From Clostridiaceae bacterium (GTDB lineage Bacteria > Bacillota > Clostridia > Saccharofermentanales > Saccharofermentanaceae): DNA of 38,368 nt. This document shows positions 16,317 through 25,483 of this stretch, in pieces. The notes below the pieces were generated by a model. The model saw only the letters and a program-made list of their open reading frames with translations, did no database searches and was not told the DNA's origin. Each line of letters begins with the position of its first letter. Position 1 is the first letter of the stretch. Made by a program: the position numbers and the translations under genes. Where the stretch lies: contig DUPM01000005.1 in NCBI GenBank assembly GCA_012838315.1, positions 1-38,368 on the forward strand. The letters are read 5' to 3'.

Positions 16317-17068
16317 GCTTCTGAACTCGCCCCCAGTTCTTCGAAAATACGACGGACATACTCTGAATTAGTAAAAGCCGATATTGTCAAACGGGTAGAT
16401 TTCTCAATCTGAATCAGCTCATAATCTTCAAATCGATTGATGACAACGGCATCATTAATGAGTATATCATATGTCGAATCTGGATCGCAGATGGCTTTAA
16501 TGATAAACGGTGCCGGATATCGACGATCATTAATCCTAATTGCCGGACCGACACATGTCACACAGCTTAAATTTGTAATTCGCTCACCATTTACTTCTAT
16601 TGCAGAGGCTCCTGAATTGACCAATGTTTGAATGACATAATGAATATCTTGAGAATGAATCAAGATTGTCTCGGGATCTTCTGTGACATCGGATGCATTG
16701 CTTTGATCATCCAGAACAATAGTGACTCCCGAGCCGACTTCTTCTGTTAATCCAGCAAATCTTTGTGTTTTCTCAAAGCTACTCATTAGTTCTGCGCTAA
16801 TCAATTCTGTTTCGCGTTGGTTTTGAAGCGCAAGCAACGATTCGGACAATAGCAAACTACGAGAACGAAGCAATGTTTGCTCATCCAAAAGAATATCCTT
16901 CTTGTCTTTTAGTTCTGCAATTTTTTCGTTACGGATTTTTTTGGCATCGCTGGTTTGAATCAATTGATTCACTCGATTAGTAATCATAAAACCCAAAAAA
17001 ATCAGCAACGCGAAAATCACTACTTGGTAGGATATTGGCATACGGACTTTTTTAAACTTCAGACCCAC
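16313..17068 (-). CDS. DUF881 family membrane-anchored protein (first copy)
   Basis: Same family and layout as the next gene: a membrane helix (about residues 15-31, VVIFALLIFLGFMIT), a coiled coil (about 40-75) and a DUF881 domain with VGSGVTIVLDDQ and LVNSGASAIEVNGERI. The GTG at 17068 is preferred because GAGG lies 7-9 bases before it, giving 251 residues; the longer GTG at 17077 overlaps that site. It follows rluD by 24 bases. The domain has a CVTC pair (LSCVTCVGPAI), unusual for an extracytoplasmic domain. Function unknown; the position among envelope and RNA genes is not the usual division cluster. Confidence 0.85.
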   Translation of the reverse strand: MGLKFKKVRMPISYQVVIFALLIFLGFMITNRVNQLIQTSDAKKIRNEKIAELKDKKDILLDEQTLLRSRSLLLSESLLALQNQRETELISAELMSSFEKTQRFAGLTEEVGSGVTIVLDDQSNASDVTEDPETILIHSQDIHYVIQTLVNSGASAIEVNGERITNLSCVTCVGPAIRINDRRYPAPFIIKAICDPDSTYDILINDAVVINRFEDYELIQIEKSTRLTISAFTNSEYVRRIFEELGASSEA

Positions 17069-17092
17069 GGATAGCACCTCGATAAATTCAGT

Positions 17093-17998
17093 TTATTCAG
17101 CATCAAGGTCATCGAGCAACTTAAGATAGTAATCTGGCAAAGGACACGACAAGCTAATTGTTTCTCCGCTATGAGGATGAACGAAAGCCAAAGACGAACT
17201 GTGCAAAGCCTGACCGGATAAATTGTATGTTTTACGCTTATGCGCATAAAGCGGATCGCCAATGACAGGATGACCGATATAATGCATGTGCACTCGAATT
17301 TGATGCGTTCGCCCCGTTTCGAGTCGAACGGAAAGATCCGTCGCCTTTCTATATCGTTTAACGACCTCAAATCTTGAAATAGCATGCTTGCCACCGCTCA
17401 CCACTGCCATTTTTTTGCGGTCTGAGGGCGAGCGAGATATCGGTGCATCAATCAGACCTTTGTCTGAATCAACCACCCCATATACACAAGCTCTGTATGT
17501 TCGTTCAATATCATGAGCGGCAATAGACTCAGCCATTTTTCGATGCGTATCATTATCTTTTACGGCAATGATTAAACCCGATGTATCTTTGTCAATTCGA
17601 TGAATAATTCCGGGACGAATAACCCCGTTTATATCGGATAAAGAGCCTTCACAATGATGCAAAAGCGCATGCGCCAATGTCCCGCTGTGATGGCCGGGTG
17701 CCGGATGTACAACCATGCCTTGAGGCTTATTAATTACAATCAAGTAATCATCTTCGTACACGACATCTAAAGCAATAGATTCAGGTGACATCGATGTAAC
17801 AATCGGTTCAGGCACAGACACGGTTATTTTATCGTTAAGCTTAATCTTATAGGACGGCTTGACCACAGAGCCGTTGACGAGAATGTGGCCCTTTCCGAGC
17901 AATTCATTAATGTATGATCTTGAGTGCGACGCAAGAGCATTCGACAAGTATAAATCAATGCGCATATCTTTTTGATCACAGATAATAGTTTTATTCAT
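17093..17998 (-). CDS. rluD: RluD-type 23S rRNA pseudouridine synthase
   Basis: Converts uridines in 23S rRNA to pseudouridine. The protein has an N-terminal S4 RNA-binding domain (about 12-75, with YINELLGKGHILVNG) and a RluA-family catalytic domain with INKPQGMVVHPAPGH and HRIDKDTSGL, where the Asp of the RLD-like motif is catalytic, and ending with TGRTHQIRVHM. The ATG at 17998 gives 301 residues, as usual; a longer frame to 18082 would run far into lspA. The start overlaps the lspA stop by 8 bases. lspA followed by rluD is the standard Firmicutes pair (ylyB in Bacillus). Sequence alone does not fix which uridines are modified. Confidence 0.93.
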   Translation of the reverse strand: MNKTIICDQKDMRIDLYLSNALASHSRSYINELLGKGHILVNGSVVKPSYKIKLNDKITVSVPEPIVTSMSPESIALDVVYEDDYLIVINKPQGMVVHPAPGHHSGTLAHALLHHCEGSLSDINGVIRPGIIHRIDKDTSGLIIAVKDNDTHRKMAESIAAHDIERTYRACVYGVVDSDKGLIDAPISRSPSDRKKMAVVSGGKHAISRFEVVKRYRKATDLSVRLETGRTHQIRVHMHYIGHPVIGDPLYAHKRKTYNLSGQALHSSSLAFVHPHSGETISLSCPLPDYYLKLLDDLDAE

Positions 17999-18539
17999 CA
18001 CTTGTAGATTCCTTTTCTTCCTGCTCGTCGGAAACACGCTTATGGCTTTTGGGTTTGGGTTTTTCTTGAGACATTGCATCAATCAGTTTACGATCGAAAA
18101 AGAGAATAAATATTAGCGAGATACATGAAACGACAATACACATATCAGCAAAGTTAAAAATCGGAAATGTATAGCTGCCAAAATCAAACATAAGAAAATC
18201 AACAACGGCACCGGACCATATACGATCAATCATATTTCCAATTGCACCACCTGCCAGCACCGTAAGCGCGAGTCGAACCCTACTATAATAACTCTGCTTA
18301 AAGTAGCGTATCAGAATAAGTGTAATAATTGAAACCACTACTGAAAGAGCAGTCAAAATAAATATGCCCCAAGTCGTATCAGAGAGAAAACTAAAGGCGC
18401 CGCCAGTATTCTTTACAAAAGTGATTGAGAAAAAACCATCAATAATCGGAACGACTTGATGGAGCTCGACACGACTAATGACAAGCATCTTAGTTATTTG
18501 GTCGATAACGACCAACAGAGCGACGATAAGATATAACAT
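17991..18539 (-). CDS. lspA: Lipoprotein signal peptidase II
   Basis: Aspartyl membrane protease that removes signal peptides from prolipoproteins after lipid attachment. Four membrane spans are visible. Family motifs are FFSITFVKNTGGAF, GGAIGNMIDRI and VVDFLMFDFGSYTFPIFNFADM, whose two Asp residues (in VVDF and NFAD) form the catalytic dyad. ATG 18539 follows GAGG by 5 bases and gives 182 residues. The C-terminus has an unusual charged tail of about 30 residues (QEKPKPKSHKR...EEKESTSDE) beyond the last span. It lies 18 bases after ymdB and overlaps rluD, so all three are co-transcribed. Confidence 0.96.
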   Translation of the reverse strand: MLYLIVALLVVIDQITKMLVISRVELHQVVPIIDGFFSITFVKNTGGAFSFLSDTTWGIFILTALSVVVSIITLILIRYFKQSYYSRVRLALTVLAGGAIGNMIDRIWSGAVVDFLMFDFGSYTFPIFNFADMCIVVSCISLIFILFFDRKLIDAMSQEKPKPKSHKRVSDEQEEKESTSDE

Positions 18540-18557
18540 ATTCACCTCATATACTAG

Positions 18558-19340
18558 TTATTCTTTAATATTAATTCTTTCTATAGAAAGGCATTTTCCA
18601 GATTGTTCATCAACCACAGAAAAGACTGCGTTAATCATTGCGGGGCCTGTGGCTGACTCATAAGGCGCGGGCAGTTGATCGACTAAGCGACGGAGAGAAG
18701 CTTCTGTCTTCATTCCCAAAACACCATGAACAGCGCCGGTCATTCCGACGTCAGAAATATGCCCCGTGCCTCTGGGCAAAATGGATTCATCGGCAGTCTG
18801 AACATGAGTGTGTGTACCGAGGACCAAAGAAACACGGCCATCTAAATAATGGCCCATGGCCACCTTTTCAGATGTTGCCTCCGCATGAAAATCGACAATA
18901 ACAATCTTTGTTCCTAAAGATTCTTTGTTGTCAATGATTTGATCGACACACGCATAAGGCGAGTCACAGGGATTCATGCCGACACGCCCCAAGACGTTAA
19001 TCACAAGAACCTTTCCTTTCTCGCCTGCATCAAATACAGCTGATCCGAATCCCGGCCAGTGCTTAGATACATTCGCCGGTCGAATGATTCTTTTCTCCGA
19101 ATCAACGATTCGGAAAAAATCGGGACGAGCAAAGGTATGATTCCCCATAGTCAGTATATGAATGCCTGAATCAAACAAAGACTTAGCTATCTTCTGATTA
19201 ATACCAAATCCTGCCGCAGAATTCTCAGCATTTGCGATACACAAATCAGGTTGATATCGTTCCTTCAATGAAGGTAACTGCTCAAGCAAAAAGTTACGGC
19301 CGGGATGTCCAACGATATCCCCGAAAAATAATATATTCAA
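18558..19340 (-). CDS. ymdB: YmdB-family metallophosphoesterase
   Basis: Dinuclear-metal phosphodiesterase of the YmdB family; in Bacillus subtilis YmdB hydrolyses cyclic nucleotides and affects biofilm and motility decisions. The TTG at 19340 is chosen: GGAG lies 10 bases before it and the protein then begins LNILFFGDIVGHPGR, the normal family start, giving 260 residues. Metal-binding motifs are GDIVG, NAENSAAG, GNHTFA, FHAEATSEK and LGTHTHVQTAD. The longer frame would run through the rny terminator and is rejected. It follows rny as in many Firmicutes, but the spoVS that often comes next is absent and lspA follows. Confidence 0.93.
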   Translation of the reverse strand: MNILFFGDIVGHPGRNFLLEQLPSLKERYQPDLCIANAENSAAGFGINQKIAKSLFDSGIHILTMGNHTFARPDFFRIVDSEKRIIRPANVSKHWPGFGSAVFDAGEKGKVLVINVLGRVGMNPCDSPYACVDQIIDNKESLGTKIVIVDFHAEATSEKVAMGHYLDGRVSLVLGTHTHVQTADESILPRGTGHISDVGMTGAVHGVLGMKTEASLRRLVDQLPAPYESATGPAMINAVFSVVDEQSGKCLSIERINIKE

Positions 19341-19381
19341 TAGAGTCAATCTCCGATGCAAATTATTCTTATATTCTACCA

Positions 19382-19415
19382 TAAAAAAACCCCGTCTCAG
19401 TATATGAGACGGGGT
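19382..19415 (-). terminator. Terminator of rny
   Basis: The 11-bp stem ACCCCGTCTCA / TGAGACGGGGT (19389-19399 and 19405-19415) with a 5-base loop is followed on the minus strand by seven T. It separates rny from ymdB, so the ymdB operon needs its own promoter or read-through. Confidence 0.93.
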
Positions 19416-19437
19416 AAATGGATCGAACTTTATAAAA

Positions 19438-21000
19438 CTATTTTGCAATGTCTGAAGCACGGGTTTCTCGGATGATGTTTACCTTGATTTGACCCGGATA
19501 ATCAAGTTCTTGTTCAATTCTCTGGCAAATTTGTCTTGCCTTGAGAATCATCTCAGGATCACTTACAATCTCCGGCTTAACCATAACCCGAATTTCTCTA
19601 CCTGCTTGAATAGCGTATGATTTTTCAACACCTTCAAAACTAGTAGCAATCTCTTCGAGCTTTTTGATTCGCTTGATATAAGTTTCTAAGTTTTCTCTTC
19701 TTGCGCCCGGTCTTGCGGCAGAAATAGCATCTGCAGCAGCAACCAAAACTGAAATCGGTGTATCCGGTTCAACATCACCGTGATGCGACATAATCGCATT
19801 GATGACCTGATCCGATTCCTTGTATCTTCTCGCAATATCTCCGCCAAGCTCAATATGCGATCCTTCCATTTCGAAATCCGCAGCTTTACCGATATCATGC
19901 AACAAACCGCAACGCTTAGCGGTAGTGACATCAAGACCAAGTTCAGCTGCCATCATGCCCGCTATCCAACATACCTCAATTGAGTGTTGGAGAACATTCT
20001 GACCGTAGCTTGTCCGATAACGAAGTTTGCCCAAGTACTTAACAATTTCAGGATGAAGGCCGATGATGCCGGTATCAAAAGCGGCACGCTCGCCTTCTTG
20101 CTTAATGGTCTGAGCGACTTCTTTCTGGGCCTTACTTGCCATCTCTTCAATTCTTGCAGGATGGATACGTCCATCTACAATCAACTTCTCGATGGTAAGT
20201 CTTGCTATCTCTCTCCGAATCGGATCGAAACTGGAAAGAATAACCGCCTCAGGAGTATCATCAATGATTAAATCTACGCCTGTGATGGTTTCAATCGCTC
20301 TGATGTTGCGTCCCTCGCGTCCGATAATTCTCCCCTTCATTTCATCATTAGGGAGAGAAACGACGGAAACGGTGACTTCGGAAACGTAGTCTGAAGCATA
20401 ACGTTGAATAGAACTGACAATAATGTCTTTGGCCTTTCGATCCGCTTCTTCCTTCGTCTTTTCTTCCATGTTCTTCAAAAGTGCAGCCATTTCATGGCTG
20501 AATTCCTGACGAGCTTGGTCCAGTACCAGATGTTTGGCATCTTCAACGGATAGCTCCGAAATTCGCTCTAGTTCAAAGACCTTCTGCTTTTCAAGTTCAC
20601 GTGCTCGTTCTTCCATAGCCAAAACATCACTGACGCGCGTTTCAAGTGCGCTTTCCTTCTGGTCAATAACGTCTAGCTTTTTGTCAAGAACCTCTTCTTT
20701 TTGCTCGAATCTGTGTCTCTCTTTTGCAAGCTCAGCCTTTCTGTCGCGAACATCACGCTCTAACTCGACTTTGGCCTTAGTGATTTCTTCTTTTGCCTGC
20801 AACAAGAGCTCTCTTTTTCTGTTTTCTGCTGCTTTCTGGGCTTCACCGACAATTTTTTCGGATTCTGACTCTGCTTTTAAAATGTCTTCTTGCATCTTTT
20901 TCTGCCGCGATGAAAAACCTTTGCTATAGAAAAAAACGACCGAAATCCAAGTTAAAGCTGAGCCAACCAGTAGACCAGCAACTCCAATGAGCCACTCCAC
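19438..21000 (-). CDS. rny: Ribonuclease Y
   Basis: Membrane-anchored endoribonuclease that starts mRNA decay in many Firmicutes. The 520-residue length is standard. Layout: N-terminal membrane helix (about 3-25), long charged coiled coil (30-195), KH domain with GREGRN (227-232), and HD domain with H368-D369 in [17 protein letters not shown], then [10 protein letters not shown]. The GTG start at 21000 has GGAGG about 10 bases upstream; it gives [16 protein letters not shown], a proper anchor. It has a good upstream promoter and a terminator directly downstream, so it can form its own transcript. Confidence 0.97.
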   Translation of the reverse strand: MEWLIGVAGLLVGSALTWISVVFFYSKGFSSRQKKMQEDILKAESESEKIVGEAQKAAENRKRELLLQAKEEITKAKVELERDVRDRKAELAKERHRFEQKEEVLDKKLDVIDQKESALETRVSDVLAMEERARELEKQKVFELERISELSVEDAKHLVLDQARQEFSHEMAALLKNMEEKTKEEADRKAKDIIVSSIQRYASDYVSEVTVSVVSLPNDEMKGRIIGREGRNIRAIETITGVDLIIDDTPEAVILSSFDPIRREIARLTIEKLIVDGRIHPARIEEMASKAQKEVAQTIKQEGERAAFDTGIIGLHPEIVKYLGKLRYRTSYGQNVLQHSIEVCWIAGMMAAELGLDVTTAKRCGLLHDIGKAADFEMEGSHIELGGDIARRYKESDQVINAIMSHHGDVEPDTPISVLVAAADAISAARPGARRENLETYIKRIKKLEEIATSFEGVEKSYAIQAGREIRVMVKPEIVSDPEMILKARQICQRIEQELDYPGQIKVNIIRETRASDIAK

Positions 21001-21073
21001 TATGTACTCACCTCCAATATTTAGTTTTCAAGTTACAAATATAGAGAATTATTCATATATATGCACTTCGTTT

Positions 21074-21103
21074 ATTTTAATGATATAAGGCAAGTTATGT
21101 CAA
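21074..21103 (-). promoter_or_regulatory. rny promoter
   Basis: On the minus strand TTGACA (21098-21103) and TAAAAT (21074-21079) are 18 bp apart, about 70 bp before the GTG start of rny. It lies after the hydA terminator, so rny is transcribed separately. Confidence 0.75.
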
Positions 21104-21164
21104 CTGTTTTGGCATTCAAACTAATAAATAATGTCAAAACAGAAACCTTTTTGAGTAATTAGCA

Positions 21165-21196
21165 TAAAAAAACGGGAATCACATTCGATTCCCGTT
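21165..21196 (-). terminator. Terminator of the hyd operon
   Basis: The 10-bp stem AACGGGAATC / GATTCCCGTT (21171-21180 and 21187-21196) with a 6-base loop is followed on the minus strand by six T. It lies 24 bp after the hydA stop. Confidence 0.93.
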
Positions 21197-21220
21197 AAAA
21201 TGTTGATTGACCAGCAGAAA

Positions 21221-22990
21221 TTACTCGCTAACTAAATTGTCAGGATAAATCTCTTTTGCCGAGTAATGCGTGTGCAATAACTCGTGTGCAAGATGTCCGT
21301 TGGGCTCGCCCAAGAACTCTTTATAGAGCTTCATGACATCGTGATTTTTGTGACTCTTACGCTCAGGCATGATGACGTCTTCTTCATATAGCGCCTTGGC
21401 ACGCTCTGTGCGTAAATCAATATCCATCAGTGTTTGCGAAGGAACGATCGGCTGCCCGCCACCACATACGCAACCGCCGGAACAACCCATGATCTCAATG
21501 AAAGAGTAATTCGGTGCGGAACCGTCCTTAATGGCATCTAAAAGCTTTCTTGCACCTGCCGTACTGTGCGCAATTGCAACTTTGTGCTTGGTTCCGGCTA
21601 TCTCTACTTCGGCTTCCTTGACATCATATGCAACTCCGCGAACGGTCTCGTACTCAAAGTCCGGGAGATCCTTATCTTCGAGGATATCGGCAACCGTACG
21701 AAGAGCGGCTTCCATAACACCACCGGTTGCACCAAAGATGACGCCTGCGCCGGTATATTCGCCCAATAAATCCATGTCAGGCGTTTCATCCGGAAGTGCC
21801 GTAAAATTAATACCGGCCTCTCGAATCATTCGAGCAAATTCGCGTGTCGTCAATACAACATCAACATCTCTCAATCCTTGCGGATTACGATGCTCTTCTC
21901 TTGAGGACTCAGTCTTCTTAGAGGTACATGGCATAACGGATACGACAAAAATCTTCTCCGGTGCGATGTTAAATTTTTCGGCATAGTAAGTCTTAATGAT
22001 TGCGCCCTCCATCTGGTGCGGCGACTTACAACTGGAAAGATTCGGTATGAACTCCGGATAATAGAACTCACAGAAACGAACCCATCCCGGGGAGCAAGAA
22101 GTAATCATCGGGAGAACGCCACCGTCTTTGATTCTGGAAATTAATTCGTGACCTTCTTCAATAATTGTCAAGTCGGCACCAAAATTGGTGTCATAAACTT
22201 TGTCTGCACCCAAACGACGAATCGCAGCAAACATCTTACCGGTGGTACGTGTACCGATTGGCAATCCAAATTCTTCACCAATTGCGGCTCGAACTGCAGG
22301 TGCAGTCTGGAATACAACATGCTTATCCGGATCCGCAATCGCAGCCCAGACGTCCTCGGTCTCTTCTTTTTCGAATAAAGCCCCGACTGGGCAAGCAACG
22401 ATACACTGTCCACAATAAACGCAGGGTGCATCTGCCATGGAAACATCAAAAGCCGGCCCAATAGAAGTCTCAAACCCTCTGTTAAGAAAAGAAAGGACGC
22501 CGATACTTTGCTTATTACAAGCTGCAACACATCGGCCGCACTTGATACATTTGCTTCCGTCACGAACAATAGAGAACGATTTATCGTCGTAAACTGATTT
22601 TGCTTTTTCGCCCTTAAATGTTATGTCTCTGATTGCATACTCATCGGCTAACGTCTGAAGCTCGCAATTGCGATTGCGAACACAAGTTAAGCACTCTCGA
22701 TTGTGATCTGACAACATCATTTCAAGAACGGATTTGCGTGTCTCTCGAACAAGCGGGCTATTGGTATGAACTACCATGCCCTCACTGACCGGCATAACAC
22801 ATGCTGCAGCCAGCGAACGCGCCTTCTCAACCTCTACAAGGCAAACGCGACATGATCCGGAAACACTGATACCGCGAAGATAACACAGGGTCGGAATCTT
22901 GATGCCGGCACGACGTGCGGCCTCCAAAACTGTGAGCTGCGGCGGTACGGAGACTTTGACTCCGTCTATAGTAAGGTTAACTTTATCCAC
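21221..22990 (-). CDS. hydA: [FeFe] hydrogenase catalytic subunit, NAD(P)H-linked bifurcating type
   Basis: Makes H2 from NADH plus reduced ferredoxin, or the reverse, within HydABC. GTG 22990, with AAGGAG 9 bases upstream, gives 589 residues. In order: a plant-type [2Fe-2S] domain (C36, C47, C50, C64), a His-Cys 4Fe-4S site (H96, C100, C103, C109), two ferredoxin-type 4Fe-4S clusters (C148-C158 and C190-C200), and the H-cluster domain with L1 TSCSPGW (about 297-303), L2 MPCTSKK (353-359) and L3 MGCSGGCVCGGGQP (501-514). All cluster ligands are present. L3 has Ser where Pro is usual and an extra Cys after CV. The neighbours hydB and hydC support the trimeric electron-bifurcating class; maturation genes hydEFG are not here. 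Confidence 0.96.
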   Translation of the reverse strand: MDKVNLTIDGVKVSVPPQLTVLEAARRAGIKIPTLCYLRGISVSGSCRVCLVEVEKARSLAAACVMPVSEGMVVHTNSPLVRETRKSVLEMMLSDHNRECLTCVRNRNCELQTLADEYAIRDITFKGEKAKSVYDDKSFSIVRDGSKCIKCGRCVAACNKQSIGVLSFLNRGFETSIGPAFDVSMADAPCVYCGQCIVACPVGALFEKEETEDVWAAIADPDKHVVFQTAPAVRAAIGEEFGLPIGTRTTGKMFAAIRRLGADKVYDTNFGADLTIIEEGHELISRIKDGGVLPMITSCSPGWVRFCEFYYPEFIPNLSSCKSPHQMEGAIIKTYYAEKFNIAPEKIFVVSVMPCTSKKTESSREEHRNPQGLRDVDVVLTTREFARMIREAGINFTALPDETPDMDLLGEYTGAGVIFGATGGVMEAALRTVADILEDKDLPDFEYETVRGVAYDVKEAEVEIAGTKHKVAIAHSTAGARKLLDAIKDGSAPNYSFIEIMGCSGGCVCGGGQPIVPSQTLMDIDLRTERAKALYEEDVIMPERKSHKNHDVMKLYKEFLGEPNGHLAHELLHTHYSAKEIYPDNLVSE

Positions 22991-23038
22991 GATTTCACAC
23001 TCCTTTAAATCTGGCACATATTTTGTCTCAAGCAACCA

Positions 23039-24841
23039 TCACTGTTTGATGATCGCTTTAAATTTACAAGCTTCCATACATGCGCCACACTTGATACATT
23101 GTGAAGCATCAATAACATACGGTTCTTTGCCCAGAACGCCGCTGATACAGTTGACCGGGCACTTCTTGGCACAAAGTCCACACTTCTTACACATTTCTGG
23201 AATGATGTAATACTCTGTGAGACCTTTGCAGACGTGGCAACGGCACTTCTTGTCAACGACATGCTCAATGTATTCTTCACGAAAATGCTTGAGCGTTGAT
23301 AAAACCGGATTCGCTGCAGTCTGACCAAGTGCACACAAAGAGCCGTTCTTCATCGAAAGTGCAACTTTCTCAAGTGCGTACAGATCGTCTAATGTCGCTT
23401 GTCCTTCTACAATCTTTGTCAGAATCTCATACATCCGCTTCGTGCCGATTCGACAAGGCGTACACTTTCCACAGGATTCATCCACTGTAAACTCAAGGAA
23501 GAAACGTGCGATGTCGACCATACAAGTGTCTTCGTCCATAACAATCATACCACCGGAGCCCATCATAGAGCCGGCAGCTACAAGGTTATCGTAATCAATC
23601 GGTGTATCTAACAAAGAAGCAGGAATACAGCCACCGGAAGGTCCGCCAGTCTGAACTGATTTAAATTCTTTACCACCGGGAATACCACCGCCGATATCAA
23701 AAACAACTTCTCGAACGGTTGTCCCCATCGGGATCTCAACAAGTCCAACATTCTGAACTTTACCGCCTAATGCAAAAACCTTGGTGCCCTTAGATCTCTC
23801 AGTGCCCATAGAGGCAAACCACTCAGCGCCCTTGGTCAAGATGACGGGGATATTCGCATATGTCTCAACATTATTTAGAATCGTAGGCTTATTAAACAAA
23901 CCGCGAACGGCCGGGAATGGTGGACGGGGTGTCGGATTGCCGCGCTTGCCTTCGATTGAACGCATAAGTGCGGTTTCTTCACCACACACAAATGCACCTG
24001 CACCGAGACGAATGTCAAGATCAAAGGAAAAGTCGGAACCAAAAATATTTTTGCCGATTAAGCCGTACTCTTTTGCCTGCTTCATCGCATGCTTCAGACG
24101 CTGAACAGCAATCGGATACTCAGCACGAACATAAACATAGCCTTGGCTTGCACCGATACAATAACCGGCAATAGTCATGGCCTCAATAACACTATGTGGA
24201 TCACCCTCAAGAATAGAACGATCCATAAATGCGCCCGGATCACCTTCGTCAGCGTTACAGCAGACGTACTTGACATCGTTCTCAACTTTTGCGGCAAACT
24301 CCCACTTCATTCCGGTTGGGAAACCGCCGCCGCCACGACCGCGCAAGCCGGAACGTTTGATTTCGTCGATAATGTCGAGCGGATCACGTTTCTCTGACAA
24401 AATCTTGCCAAGAGCCAAGTAACCGTCATGAGCGATATATTCATCAATCTCTTCCGGATTGATTGCGCCACAGTTGCGCAAAGCGATACGAAGTTGCTTT
24501 TTGAAAAAATCACTCTCTGTAGATGAATGCATATCTGTCTTAGTAGATTCAGGATGAGGTATCATCAGTCTTTCGACATGACGACCCTTCACTAAATGCT
24601 CGCTGACAATTTCAGCGACATCCTTAGGATCAACGCGATAGTACATCACGCCTTCGGGATAAACGACAACAATCGGCCCCTCTGCGCATAGCCCGAAGCA
24701 ACCGGTCTTGACGACCTTGACTTCTTTATCGATGTTGTTAGCCGGTAGTAATTGATCAAACTGATCAATGATCTGCTGGGAGTTAGAAGAAGTACAACCC
24801 GTTCCGCAACAGACCAGGACATGTGCTCTAAACAGTTCCAT
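23039..24841 (-). CDS. hydB: Hydrogenase NADH-binding subunit, NuoF-like
   Basis: Flavoprotein of the bifurcating hydrogenase, with FMN and NAD(H) sites. The 600 residues show an N-terminal thioredoxin-like [2Fe-2S] domain (CCGTGC at 11-16, KTGCFGLC at about 46-53), the NuoF core with the glycine-rich GLRGRGGGGFPTGMKW and NADEGDPGAFMDR for NADH/FMN, the 4Fe-4S motif ESCGKCTPCRIG with a downstream Cys in GSLCALGQ, and a C-terminal extension with two ferredoxin-type clusters (CKKCGLCAKKCPVNC, CIKCGACMEACKFKA). That extension is typical of HydB. AAGGAGG precedes the ATG by 11 bases. It lies between hydC and hydA. Confidence 0.97.
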   Translation of the reverse strand: MELFRAHVLVCCGTGCTSSNSQQIIDQFDQLLPANNIDKEVKVVKTGCFGLCAEGPIVVVYPEGVMYYRVDPKDVAEIVSEHLVKGRHVERLMIPHPESTKTDMHSSTESDFFKKQLRIALRNCGAINPEEIDEYIAHDGYLALGKILSEKRDPLDIIDEIKRSGLRGRGGGGFPTGMKWEFAAKVENDVKYVCCNADEGDPGAFMDRSILEGDPHSVIEAMTIAGYCIGASQGYVYVRAEYPIAVQRLKHAMKQAKEYGLIGKNIFGSDFSFDLDIRLGAGAFVCGEETALMRSIEGKRGNPTPRPPFPAVRGLFNKPTILNNVETYANIPVILTKGAEWFASMGTERSKGTKVFALGGKVQNVGLVEIPMGTTVREVVFDIGGGIPGGKEFKSVQTGGPSGGCIPASLLDTPIDYDNLVAAGSMMGSGGMIVMDEDTCMVDIARFFLEFTVDESCGKCTPCRIGTKRMYEILTKIVEGQATLDDLYALEKVALSMKNGSLCALGQTAANPVLSTLKHFREEYIEHVVDKKCRCHVCKGLTEYYIIPEMCKKCGLCAKKCPVNCISGVLGKEPYVIDASQCIKCGACMEACKFKAIIKQ

Positions 24842-24846
24842 CTATG

Positions 24847-25335
24847 TTACGCCTCCTTATACTTTGCAATAATTCCGGGAATTTCTTCCGGCGTAAGACG
24901 TCCGTAAACATCATCATTGACCAAGATAACGGGAGCCAAACCGCAAGCGCCGACACAACGACACGCTGAAATCGAGAATTTCCGGTCAGCAGTCACATCG
25001 CCCGCCTTGATACCTAAATTGTCTTCAATTCTCTCCAAAATCTTCTGGGCACCTTTGACATAGCAAGCAGTGCCGAGGCAAACATTGAATATATATTCGC
25101 CCTTTGGTTTTAACGAGAAGAATGAATAAAATGATACTACACCATAAACTTCCGCAACGGAAATATTCAGTGTCTTCGCTACCCGTTTCTGAACAGGCAA
25201 CGGCAAATACCCATAAATTTCTTGTGCTTCCTGTAAAGCGGACATCAGCGCCTTCTGGCCTTGGCCCTCATAATGAGTTAGCGCCTCATCTAATTTCGTA
25301 GACATTTCCTCAGGAGTCAATTTCGTTTTTCCCAC
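24847..25335 (-). CDS. hydC: Hydrogenase small subunit, NuoE-like [2Fe-2S] protein
   Basis: Thioredoxin-fold [2Fe-2S] subunit that relays electrons in the HydABC complex. GTG 25335 is preferred because GGAGG lies 10 bases upstream, giving 162 residues, the usual length; a longer ATG frame to 25368 has no site. The helical N-terminal region ends with YGYLP, followed by SVAEVYGVVSFYSFF and the cluster cysteines in CLGTACYVKGA and CRCVGACGLAPV. It is the first gene of hydC-hydB-hydA, 5 bases before hydB. A candidate promoter and a divergent gene lie upstream. Confidence 0.95.
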   Translation of the reverse strand: MGKTKLTPEEMSTKLDEALTHYEGQGQKALMSALQEAQEIYGYLPLPVQKRVAKTLNISVAEVYGVVSFYSFFSLKPKGEYIFNVCLGTACYVKGAQKILERIEDNLGIKAGDVTADRKFSISACRCVGACGLAPVILVNDDVYGRLTPEEIPGIIAKYKEA

Positions 25336-25358
25336 AGTTGACTCACCTCCCACAGCGT

Positions 25359-25387
25359 AGGATAACATGAAAAATAATCCTGCTCAA
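25359..25387 (-). promoter_or_regulatory. Candidate hyd operon promoter
   Basis: On the minus strand TTGAGC (25382-25387) and TATCCT (25359-25364) are 17 bp apart, directly before the hydC ribosome-binding site. The -10 is imperfect, and a promoter further upstream is possible. Confidence 0.4.
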
Positions 25388-25483
25388 CGCAAAAACCAAA
25401 AAATATAGAATCTTTTCATTATTTTGCATTTTCCTGTGTGTATATTTGTTAAATGAAAATCATTTTTCGAAATAGACTTATTA

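Noticed and set aside
17999-18082. Longer rluD starting at 18082
   Set aside because: The extra residues are a frame-shifted reading of the lspA tail; ATG 17998 gives the normal S4-domain start.
19341-19460. Longer ymdB starting at 19460
   Set aside because: It would read through the rny terminator into the rny 3' end; the TTG at 19340 has a site and matches the family start.
21531-21986. 151-codon plus-strand frame inside hydA
   Set aside because: Antisense to the conserved H-cluster domain; codon use follows the hydA frame.
23039-25335. hydB/hydC as NuoF/NuoE of complex I
   Set aside because: They are directly joined to hydA and no other nuo genes are present; the extra ferredoxin domains of HydB are typical of bifurcating hydrogenases.
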